Shown: one piece after another, positions 1 to 6,967 of the stretch
How the letters are laid out: each line of letters starts with the position of its first letter
Position numbering within the stretch: the stretch's first letter is position 1
DNA from: Limnoraphis robusta CS-951
GTDB lineage: Bacteria; Cyanobacteriota; Cyanobacteriia; Cyanobacteriales; Microcoleaceae
DNA: 36,681 nt
Direction of reading: 5' to 3'
Assembly (NCBI RefSeq): GCF_000972705.2
Contig: NZ_LATL02000216.1
Span: 1-36,681, forward strand
Program-made: the position numbers and the translations under genes
Notes under the pieces: generated by a model
Told to the model about the DNA's origin: nothing
What the model saw: the letters and a program-made list of their open reading frames with translations, nothing else
The model's database searches: none

Positions 1-48
1 ATTAATAAGGAAATCCCCCCTCAGTCCCCCCTTAATAAGGGGGGTGGG
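1..48. repeat. Palindromic CCCCCCTTAATAAGGGGGG repeat inside the alaS frame
   Basis: Bases 28-47 contain C6-TTAATAA-G6, a near-perfect hairpin preceded by a second C-rich block (AATCCCCCCTCAGTCCCCC). Read in the alaS frame it encodes INKEIPPQSPLNKGGG, with no counterpart in normal AlaRS at this place, where a short Ile-Ser-Gly leads into the KDAF segment. Dispersed repeats of this kind are common between cyanobacterial genes; here one sits in frame inside a housekeeping gene. The left end of the repeat is outside the window, so total insert size is unknown. Confidence 0.75.
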
Positions 49-1536
49 ATGATATCGGGGAAAGATGCGTTTGTTTTGTATGATACTTATGGTTTTCCCT
101 TAGAATTAACTCAAGAAATTGCCGAAGAAAATGGGTTAACGGTGGATGTTTCTGGGTTTGAAACCGAGATGGAAGAACAACGGAATCGCTCTAAAGATGC
201 CCATGAAACTATTGATTTAACCATTCAAGGCAGTTTGGATAAACTCGCAGAAACCATCCATCCAACGGCGTTTTTAGGTCACACTGAACCCGTTTCTGAA
301 GCGGTGGTAAAAGCGATATTAATTGAAGGAAAATCGGTGGAGTCTGCCGAAGCAGGAACAAAGGTGCAAATTGTACTCGATCAAACGCCTTTTTATGCAG
401 AGTCGGGCGGACAAATTGGCGATCGCGGTTTTCTCAGTTTTGGGGATACAGTGGTGCGGGTAGAAGATGTTCAAAAAGAGTCAAATATCTTCATTCATTT
501 AGGCAAAGTTGAACGGGGAATATTAACCCTTGGGATGACAGTAAATGCCCAAATTGATCGGGCTTGTCGGCGTCGCGCCCAAGCTAATCATACCGCAACT
601 CACCTATTACAAGCGGCGTTAAAATTAATTGTTGATCCGACTATTTCTCAAGCGGGTTCAATGGTATCCTTTGATCGCCTGCGGTTTGATTTTAATTGTC
701 CCCGTCAGTTAACGCCAGAAGAACTTCAACAAGTCGAAGATCAGGTGAATAGTTGGATCGCAGAAGCACACCCCGCTATTGTCGCAGAAATGCCTTTAGA
801 AGAAGCAAAAGCCAAGGGTGCAACGGCGATGTTTGGGGAGAAATATTCTGATGTCGTGCGGGTGGTTGACTATGTGGGAGTTTCGATGGAATTATGTGGC
901 GGAACTCATGTGAATAATACGGCGGAAATTGGCTTGTTTAAAATAGTCACCGAGACGGGTATTGCATCGGGTATTCGTCGCATTGAAGCGGTGGCGGGAC
1001 AGTCGGTTTTAGATTATCTGAAAGTGCGGGATAATGTGGTGAAAGAGTTGGGCGATCGCTTTAAAGCCAAGCCGGAAGAATTGCCGGAACGGATCACGAA
1101 TTTGCAAAATGAGTTAAAAGCAACTCAGAAACAATTAGATGCAGCTAAAGGGGAATTAGCGATCGCAAAATCCGATCAATTGTTAGCAGAAGCAGAAACA
1201 ATTGGTGAGGTTAAAATACTGGTGGCGGAACTTCCTGGTGTTGATGCAGACTCGTTAAAAACGGCTGCGGAACGGTTACAACAAAAGTTAGGAGAAAGTG
1301 CGGTTGTATTAGGTTCATCGCCGGAAGAAGGGAAAGTCAGTTTAGTTGCTGCGTTTTCAAAAACGGTGAATAATAAGGGTTTACAAGCCGGAAAATTCAT
1401 CGGAAATATCGCCAAAATTTGCGGCGGTGGCGGTGGCGGGCGTCCGAACTTTGCCCAAGCAGGGGGACGAGATGCGAGTAAGTTAGCAGAAGCGTTAGAC
1501 AGTGCAAAAACTCAGTTAGTTGAGGGGTTGAAGTAG
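1..1536 (+). CDS. alaS: Alanyl-tRNA synthetase, C-terminal part (5' end outside window)
   Basis: Cytoplasmic enzyme that charges tRNA-Ala. About 511 codons are visible of the roughly 870-880 usual for the family, so the aminoacylation core lies upstream of the window. The visible part starts near the end of that core (AFVLYDTYGFPLELT), then shows the editing domain with the zinc-binding HxxxH (HTATHLL) and CGGTH motifs, a coiled-coil stretch (about residues 340-390 of the visible part) and the C-Ala domain with a glycine-rich GGGGGGRPNFAQAGG motif. An ATG at 49 exists, but the frame is open from base 1 and family similarity begins right after it. The ATG is therefore internal and the gene is cut by the window edge, not truncated. 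Bases 1-48 read as a proline/glycine-rich repeat-encoded insert, listed separately. Confidence 0.96.
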   Translation: MNKEIPPQSPLNKGGGMISGKDAFVLYDTYGFPLELTQEIAEENGLTVDVSGFETEMEEQRNRSKDAHETIDLTIQGSLDKLAETIHPTAFLGHTEPVSEAVVKAILIEGKSVESAEAGTKVQIVLDQTPFYAESGGQIGDRGFLSFGDTVVRVEDVQKESNIFIHLGKVERGILTLGMTVNAQIDRACRRRAQANHTATHLLQAALKLIVDPTISQAGSMVSFDRLRFDFNCPRQLTPEELQQVEDQVNSWIAEAHPAIVAEMPLEEAKAKGATAMFGEKYSDVVRVVDYVGVSMELCGGTHVNNTAEIGLFKIVTETGIASGIRRIEAVAGQSVLDYLKVRDNVVKELGDRFKAKPEELPERITNLQNELKATQKQLDAAKGELAIAKSDQLLAEAETIGEVKILVAELPGVDADSLKTAAERLQQKLGESAVVLGSSPEEGKVSLVAAFSKTVNNKGLQAGKFIGNIAKICGGGGGGRPNFAQAGGRDASKLAEALDSAKTQLVEGLK

Positions 1537-1565
1537 TTTGTGTTTGGTGGGCAATGCCCACCTTA
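1514..1565. repeat. Direct repeat copy 1: alaS 3' end plus GGTGGGC palindrome
   Basis: The last codons and stop of alaS and the following palindrome GGTGGGCAATGCCCACC (1546-1562) are repeated imperfectly at 2363-2412, on the other side of the three small genes. The palindrome is of a type frequently scattered in cyanobacterial intergenic DNA and could also act as a hairpin after alaS, but no T-run follows it. Confidence 0.6.
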
Positions 1566-1578
1566 AAGTTAAAATAGA

Positions 1579-1890
1579 ATGAAGATATTAACAGATTATC
1601 AGGGTCGTTCCGTTAGACTTACAGAAGAACGGTTAACTCACATTTTGCAGCATCCTGAATTAGTAAATATGGAGGATGAAATTGAAATCACGCTGCAAAA
1701 CCCAGAACAAGTTAGGCGATCGCGTACAGATGAAACCGTTCTCATCAGTTACCGCTATTATACAGGAACTCTCGTCGGAGATAAATGGTTATGTGTTGTT
1801 GTGAAATACCTTGAAAATGATGCTTTTGTTTTAACGGCTTATTTTACAGATCAGGTTAAAAAAGGAGAACAGTTATGGCCTCAACCGTAA
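1579..1890 (+). CDS. Small PBECR/DUF4258-like putative toxin-fold protein
   Basis: 103 aa, cytoplasmic, no membrane segment. The N-terminus has the pattern VRLTEERLTHILQHPE, followed by an acidic helix and a strand-rich second half (TVLISYRYY, WLCVVVKYLE, AFVLTAYFTD). This resembles the small BECR-fold, RNase-like domains (PBECR/DUF4258-type) often annotated as toxins next to a small partner. It is directly coupled to a DUF2283 gene: the reading frames overlap by 16 nt, and the AAAGGAG ribosome site of the next gene lies inside this one, so the two are co-translated. The pairing fits a toxin/antitoxin-like or immunity pair. Family membership is inferred from motif pattern only and no catalytic residues can be assigned with confidence. 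Confidence 0.6.
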   Translation: MKILTDYQGRSVRLTEERLTHILQHPELVNMEDEIEITLQNPEQVRRSRTDETVLISYRYYTGTLVGDKWLCVVVKYLENDAFVLTAYFTDQVKKGEQLWPQP

Positions 1891-2093
1891 AAATTTGGTA
1901 CGACAAAGAAGGGGATTTTTTAGAAGTTCTTTTTTCGGATAAACCCGGATACATGAGAGAAACAGATAATGATGCCATTATGGAACGGGTTGATCAAGAT
2001 GGAAATTTGTTGGGGTTTTCTGTGTTAGCGGTTAGTCGTCTTTCGGCTGATAAACCGTTAATTGCAGAGTTAATTGCTAGTGTTAAAAGCTGA
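1875..2093 (+). CDS. DUF2283 family small protein
   Basis: 72 aa. Carries the DUF2283 signature: VKIWYDKEGDFLEVLF near the N-terminus, then DNDAIMERVDQDGNLLGFSV. These small proteins are commonly encoded beside DUF4258/PBECR-type genes; a partner or antitoxin role is suspected but not established. Start chosen at 1875 because AAAGGAG lies just upstream. The stop TGA (2091-2093) may be a nonsense change: the same frame stays open for 11 more codons (RNASELNEALE) and ends at a TGA that overlaps the ATG of the next gene (ATGA at 2126-2129), a normal coupling geometry. A related tail (AELITTLKELRNATKLVEEL) occurs downstream at 2320-2382, supporting a longer ancestral protein. Confidence 0.75.
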   Translation: MASTVKIWYDKEGDFLEVLFSDKPGYMRETDNDAIMERVDQDGNLLGFSVLAVSRLSADKPLIAELIASVKS

Positions 2094-2125
2094 AGAAATG
2101 CGAGTGAGTTAAATGAGGCGTTAGA

Positions 2126-2329
2126 ATGAGTATGACACCCTACCCAACTTTAAAACAAGTTCAAGAGTTAATTCTCAAGTTACCTATTGCCGAGCAAATT
2201 GTTTTGCTTGAAGACTTAGAAGAAAGACTAGAAACCATGATTATAATGAACCTAGCAGAAACGGGTTTTCAAGAATGGAATGAACTAGAGGAAGATATTT
2301 CCACTAATCAACTGTTAGTGCAGAGTTAA
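2126..2329 (+). CDS. Small antitoxin-like protein
   Basis: 67 aa, acidic, helical. The sequence PTLKQVQELILKLPIAEQIVLLEDLEERLE followed by a tail FQEWNELEEDI resembles the short cyanobacterial proteins ending in an EWxxxEEDI motif that precede MazF- or PIN-type toxins. No toxin gene follows in this case. It lies 32 nt after the DUF2283 stop; the start overlaps the TGA that would end a read-through DUF2283 frame. Start could be 2126 or the Met codon at 2132. Function is an inference from composition and context. Confidence 0.55.
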   Translation: MSMTPYPTLKQVQELILKLPIAEQIVLLEDLEERLETMIIMNLAETGFQEWNELEEDISTNQLLVQS

Positions 2330-2382
2330 TTACTACTTTGAAAGAATTACGAAATGCTACTAAGTTAGTTGAGGAGTTGAAG
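2320..2382 (+). pseudogene. Relic of a second DUF2283 tail
   Basis: A 63-nt stretch in a different frame from the preceding gene encodes AELITTLKELRNATKLVEEL and aligns with the 3' end of the upstream DUF2283 gene plus its read-through extension (2064-2129: AELIASVKS-stop-RNASELNEALE). DNA similarity is also visible (both begin GCAGAGTTAATT). No start codon or N-terminal domain is present. It looks like the leftover of a duplicated or replaced gene. Confidence 0.5.
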
Positions 2383-2412
2383 TATTTCGTTAGGGTGGGC
2401 ATTGCCCACCTT
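2363..2412. repeat. Direct repeat copy 2: alaS-tail-like sequence plus GGTGGGC palindrome
   Basis: Imperfect copy of 1514-1565. Shares AGTTAGTTGAGG(A/G)GTTGAAGTA and the palindrome GGTGGGCATTGCCCACC (2394-2410). With copy 1 it brackets the small-gene cassette 1579-2329. Confidence 0.6.
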
Positions 2413-2467
2413 AATCTACTTTTCACATTAGCCCAGAAATTGATTCCGGGTGAGAAGTGTTTTAACT

Positions 2468-3892
2468 CTAACTGACAGAGGAAGCTTTACGAATTTCATC
2501 ATCAATTGAATCGAGAGCATTGCGTATATCACGCTTCAAATCCTCTAGTTCTCCTTCAATTGAATTGCTGTTATCTCTCAAATGTTTTAAATAGGTTTTT
2601 ATTTTTGTAATCCGTTTTAATGTGGTTCGGATTTGTTCGATTTGAGCTTCTACTGTTTTAGCATCTATGTCCGGTTTAGATGCACGCAAAGCTTCTAATT
2701 GTTTCCGAGCGATTAGAAAACGAATTGCTGTAACCATGTGTTCATGTGTCGTTGCAATCCAATTCCCATGTTCACATACTCCCACAGCCCAATCACCAAT
2801 TTCTTTTCCTAACCCGGTCTCGTTACGACTCAAGTATATAGCAGCATTAGCCTGACGATACGACATTGCTTTAGTAAGTTGGTCAGATATTCTTTTACGT
2901 CCAAATCCTGCCGATCCCCGATCTCTTGCCTCAATGACTATTGATATCTCTGTGGCTGCATGAGAGTCTAAGGTAATTTTAACTAAGAAATCACCAGCCT
3001 GGTTGTCAACACCGACATAATGGACTTCAGCTCCAGCAACACTTGCCCATTGTTGTAACTTTTCCAAGACTTCTTCTTCATAAGTAAAACCTTTCAAAGT
3101 TGTTTGTTGTCGTGCTTCCTCTCTACCCTCTTCTCCTCGAACTTCTAACGCTAAATCTTTCATTTCTTTAGTCAAAGGATCAACAGCTTCCTTAACCACC
3201 TTTTTAACGACTTCAGCCAAGATTCCATCTTTAGTCGTCACCTGTTGCAAAGCCGATGTAAATGATCCTTGAACAGAGTCTTTGCGTGCAGGATCTAAGA
3301 GATTTTTAAGTTGTTCCAAGGCTTTACCAAGAGTCGATGTATTTCTTGATGGATCTATCTCTCGTGAAAGCAAATCTTGAACATCTTTAAGTTGACGGTG
3401 AATTGCTTCTGATACCTCACGAACTTGTTGTTTTACAGGAGCTAAAACCTGACCATTCTCAGTTCCCATTTTACCAATGAGTTCTTTTTGAACTGTTTCC
3501 GGTATCTCACCTACTGTTTTCTCTACTTCTGCAACTTTACTGTCTAATTGCTTCTCAACTGCTTCAGGTATTGTCTTCACCGCTTGCTCTACTTGTGTAA
3601 TCAGAGTATCTATCTGACGCTTAACAAATTCTGTGTCTTGGGTAGTTTGAGTCCTCTCCAGACATAAAATCCCAATCTGAAATGCTTTAATACAAGCTTT
3701 TTCCCATTCCTCTTGGGGTAAACGCTGTAGATAGTCTACTGCTTCTTTATCGGATATTTCTAGATTACAAATGGAGATTCGGTTATCCGTAATTTCAATT
3801 CTGGAAAACTCACCCTTTTCAGGTTCTTGTTTTGAAGGATGAGGAGTCTGACCGTTTAAGGAAGACACGGTTTCGGAAGAGGTACTTACCAT
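2468..3892 (-). CDS. Coiled-coil protein with a possible degenerate PD-(D/E)XK-like domain
   Basis: 474 aa, soluble. An N-terminal helical segment (EEWEKACIKAFQIGILCLERTQ) is followed by a long heptad-rich coiled coil (roughly residues 100-260, with repeats such as VEKQLDSKVAEVEKTV). A globular part (about 265-400) begins GFTYEEEVLEKLQQWA and contains AGDFLVKI followed by ISIVIEARDRGS and an alpha region AMSYRQANAAIYLS. A second coiled coil ends the protein. The order of Asp in a strand then Glu-x-basic in the next strand recalls PD-(D/E)XK nuclease-fold proteins of the RmuC/DUF2130 kind, but the usual ExK lysine reads Arg here, so catalysis is doubtful. Monocistronic, with a ~100-nt AT-rich upstream gap. 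Role unknown; DNA processing or defence are possibilities only. Confidence 0.6.
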   Translation of the reverse strand: MVSTSSETVSSLNGQTPHPSKQEPEKGEFSRIEITDNRISICNLEISDKEAVDYLQRLPQEEWEKACIKAFQIGILCLERTQTTQDTEFVKRQIDTLITQVEQAVKTIPEAVEKQLDSKVAEVEKTVGEIPETVQKELIGKMGTENGQVLAPVKQQVREVSEAIHRQLKDVQDLLSREIDPSRNTSTLGKALEQLKNLLDPARKDSVQGSFTSALQQVTTKDGILAEVVKKVVKEAVDPLTKEMKDLALEVRGEEGREEARQQTTLKGFTYEEEVLEKLQQWASVAGAEVHYVGVDNQAGDFLVKITLDSHAATEISIVIEARDRGSAGFGRKRISDQLTKAMSYRQANAAIYLSRNETGLGKEIGDWAVGVCEHGNWIATTHEHMVTAIRFLIARKQLEALRASKPDIDAKTVEAQIEQIRTTLKRITKIKTYLKHLRDNSNSIEGELEDLKRDIRNALDSIDDEIRKASSVS

Positions 3893-3991
3893 ATTTAGAA
3901 CCTAATTTTCATTGTTTCAATTAGGTTAACACAACTCCATGTGTTTGTATATTCTATTGTTTTATATGGAGTGTTATCGTTTACTTTAAGT

Positions 3992-4266
3992 CTAAAAAGT
4001 CCGATAACTTATAACAAAAAATCTTGAATTGTCCGTTAAATCAACAGGCCCAAAATCATCGGTAATTTCCTCGATAGATTGAATCTTCAACACCTGTATC
4101 ATCGCTTTCCACTGACGAGGAGTTTGCGATCGCTTCCGTCTCCCCAGAAATTCAACGCTGATAGGTTCGCAGAGGAATTCCACACAACACAGCAAATTCA
4201 GCTTGAGACAGTTGGGTTCGTTCAAGCGTTGATTCAATAAATTGAGTGCATTCACAAGTTTAATAT
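3992..4266 (-). pseudogene. Broken XRE/HTH regulator (antitoxin-like), nonsense plus frameshift
   Basis: The continuous 118-codon frame here mixes two frames of an older gene. Reading the neighbouring minus frame gives CTQFIESTLERTQLSQAEF then AVLCGIPLRTYQR, a typical cyanobacterial HTH region. It is stopped by TGA at 4154-4152 where Trp is expected (YQR-stop-ISGETEA). A shift near the HIP1 site at 4127-4134 moves coding into the long frame, which carries the C-terminal part TPRQWKAMIQVLKIQ and SIEEITDDFG. No in-frame start codon remains: a TAA lies immediately upstream of the HTH frame. The domain order (HTH, then a TPRQWKAMIQVL tail) is that of small XRE-type regulators that often pair with toxins. 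I judge the gene inactive. Confidence 0.72.
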
Positions 4267-4352
4267 TAGCAAAAATGCGTTCACGAAGTGATCGGAGGCG
4301 ATCGCCTTGACCTGTGGCATAATAAGAACTAGAGTTGATAAAAACCATTTTT

Positions 4353-4595
4353 ATGAACGAAAAATTAGTTAATTCATTGGTAGAAATTATTAGTTCTCTC
4401 TCCGAACCAGAACGAAATCTACTTAATAAAAAACTTCTGGCAAAGCTTCAAGCGTCTGAACTTCGTTCAGAAAATTGGCAAGAGGAACCTTTTGTCGGGA
4501 TGTGGAAAGATCGTCAGGATATCGAAGATAGTACCGCTTGGGTTCGTTCTATTCGTCATCAACACTGGACAGGAAAGGCCAAAAATACTGATTGA
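4353..4595 (+). CDS. VapB-like antitoxin of a PIN toxin
   Basis: 80 aa from the ATG at 4353 (an upstream TTG at 4335 is less likely). The helical N-terminus NEKLVNSLVEIISSLSEPER is followed by the block FVGMWKDRQDIEDSTAWVRS. That block is characteristic of cyanobacterial antitoxins, in which it precedes a PIN-domain ribonuclease gene. A PIN stump does follow, overlapping in another frame at 4579. With the toxin destroyed, this is an orphan antitoxin. Divergent from the broken HTH gene, with starts close together. Confidence 0.68.
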   Translation: MNEKLVNSLVEIISSLSEPERNLLNKKLLAKLQASELRSENWQEEPFVGMWKDRQDIEDSTAWVRSIRHQHWTGKAKNTD

Positions 4596-4632
4596 TACTG
4601 ATATTTTAATAGACGTTGCTCGTTCTGTTTAA
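4579..4632 (+). pseudogene. PIN-domain toxin (VapC-like) N-terminal stump
   Basis: In the frame +1 relative to the antitoxin, the DNA encodes PKILIDTDILIDVARSV and then stops (TAA 4630-4632). ILIDTDILIDVAR is the first strand and loop of a PIN domain, with two of the acidic metal ligands expected there. The remaining ~110 residues are absent, replaced by unrelated sequence containing a HIP1-rich repeat (around 4680). No ATG or GTG start is seen in this frame. A relic of the VapBC pair. Confidence 0.65.
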
Positions 4633-4757
4633 CCTTCTTCCCTATCCGTAATGATAGAATATTGCTAACATCAAACTTGGCGATCGCGTAGCGTCTCCCC
4701 CTGTTAATAATATGCCTTTGTGCCATAATTAAGTAAAAATAGATCGAGCCGGAAACG

Positions 4758-4979
4758 ATGACGAATTCACTTCTCAACGAAATCCTGAGACTGAGTGTTT
4801 CAGAACGACTAGAACTAATAGAAATTATTTGGGATAGCCTGGCGACTACAGGAGATGAACCCGAATTAACAGACGCACAACGCCAAGAACTCGACTGTCG
4901 TCTAGAAGCTTACCAACAAAATCCCACATCGGGTTCAAGTTGGGAAGAAGTTAAACAACGAATTCAAAGCCGTCAATGA
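4758..4979 (+). CDS. Putative addiction module antitoxin (RelB/TIGR02574-like)
   Basis: 73 aa. Opens SLLNEILRLSVSERLELIEI followed by IWDSLATTGDEPELTDAQRQ and LDCRLEAYQQNP, and ends SSWEEVKQRIQ. This is the standard pattern of the short addiction-module component (TIGR02574-type) that neutralises ParE/RelE toxins. Its TGA overlaps the ATG of the downstream parE-like frame (ATGA, 4976-4979), showing translational coupling. The protein itself looks intact, although its toxin partner carries a stop. Confidence 0.85.
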   Translation: MTNSLLNEILRLSVSERLELIEIIWDSLATTGDEPELTDAQRQELDCRLEAYQQNPTSGSSWEEVKQRIQSRQ

Positions 4980-5272
4980 GTTATCCTATTATTATTCAGC
5001 CCGAAGCTGAACTTGATTTTGAGGATGCTTACTGTTGGTATGAACAGCACCGTCAAGGACTAGGTTCAGAGTTTATTCGTGCAGTTGATAACTGTTTTTC
5101 CTAAATTGCTGAAAATCCATTTGCTTATCCTCAAGTTTACAAGCAAACTCGTCGCATACTTGTTCGCAGATTTCCCTATGGAATATTTTATTTTATTAAC
5201 AATAATACCATTTTTATTATCGCTTGCTTTCATACAAAACGCAACCCTAAAACCTGGCAAAAGCGCTTTTAA
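4976..5272 (+). pseudogene. ParE/RelE-family toxin gene with one in-frame stop
   Basis: Starts MSYPIIIQPEAELDFEDAYC, then WYEQHRQGLGSEFIRAVDNC, hits TAA at 5102-5104, and continues in the same frame with IAENPFAYPQVYKQTRRILV, then RRFPYGIFYFINNNTIFIIA and CFHTKRNPKTWQKRF, to a TAA at 5270. Reading through the single stop gives about 98 residues, the normal size and full fold of the ParE toxin family (conserved P..YP, R...FPYGIFY, C.H..R.P). Probably a CAA-to-TAA change (Gln expected in FSQIAENP). The remainder shows no frameshift, so inactivation looks recent. Confidence 0.85.
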
Positions 5273-5325
5273 CTTCATTCAAAGTCAACCCAAGAACCAT
5301 AAAATGATAAACTAATATCGGTTAG

Positions 5326-6408
<1,083 letters not shown>

Positions 6409-6477
6409 AGGCAATTTCACCCGCTTAGGCAGAAAATAGCGAGATCATTTGTTAACATAGATAGAGTTAGCCAACGT

Positions 6478-6761
6478 GGGGCTGTGGCTCAGATGGATAG
6501 AGCAAGCGCCTCCTGAATATTCGGGCACCCTGAGAGGAAACTTCAGGTGTGAATGTGGTCAAACTCAAGGAAGCCTAAGTTCTGTTAGGATAAGGTAATC
6601 TTGAGCCAAGCTTTATCTCAGATGAAGATAAAGAAGGTGCAGAGACTCAACGGCCACCGCCTAAAGGCTTTTTAGCTGATGGTGAAGAAAGAGTCCAGAG
6701 AGTGGGGAAACTCACACCAATCTGAAGCGCTAGGTCGCCGGTTCAAGTCCGGCCAGTCCCG
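6478..6761 (+). tRNA. tRNA-Arg (CCU), interrupted by a group I intron
   Basis: Exon 1 is 6478-6514 and exon 2 is 6725-6761. The acceptor stem GGGGCTG pairs with CAGTCCC (one G-T wobble). D-stem GCTC/GAGC, anticodon stem AGCGC/GCGCT, loop CTCCTAA with anticodon CCT at 6512-6514, T-stem GCCGG/CCGGC with loop TTCAAGT, discriminator G. CCA is not encoded. All arms form only after removing 6515-6724, so the gene is split immediately 3' of the anticodon (between positions 36 and 37). It decodes the AGG codon. Confidence 0.96.
6515..6724 (+). ncRNA. Self-splicing group I intron (tRNA type, IC3-like)
   Basis: 210 nt with no ORF. The 5' exon ends in U and the intron ends in G (6724), as group I splicing requires. 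Conserved core pieces occur in order. P region: CTCAAGGAAGCCTAAG near 6564. Q region: AAGGTAATCTTGAGCC near 6592. R region: AAGGTGCAGAGACTCAACGG near 6634. S region: AAAGAGTCC near 6688. P3 pairs GTGGTC (6555-6560) with GGCCAC (6652-6657), and P7 pairs GACTC (6644-6648) with GAGTC (6691-6695). These blocks match the plan of the well-known cyanobacterial tRNA-Leu(UAA) intron, although this one is in tRNA-Arg(CCU). The P1 pairing with the 5' exon was not resolved by eye. Confidence 0.92.
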
Positions 6762-6967
6762 TAAGTAACAATACCTTATTTGATCAAACTTTCAACGTTT
6801 CACTCAAACGTTTCTGAAACCTTTATCTCCCAGTACCCAATACCCAGTACCCTAAGCTTCGGCGCGATCAAAATTCTTGTATTCGTTGTTGGTCTGATAT
6901 TAATGTATACTTTTGTGAAAATTGTCAATTGAGTTGATCGATCAAGCGAGTAAGTGAGGAGTAAGAA

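Noticed and set aside
3992..4348. 118-aa minus-strand protein as a real gene
   Set aside because: Its N-terminal half is the wrong frame of an HTH gene and the C-terminal half is that gene's tail; called a pseudogene instead.
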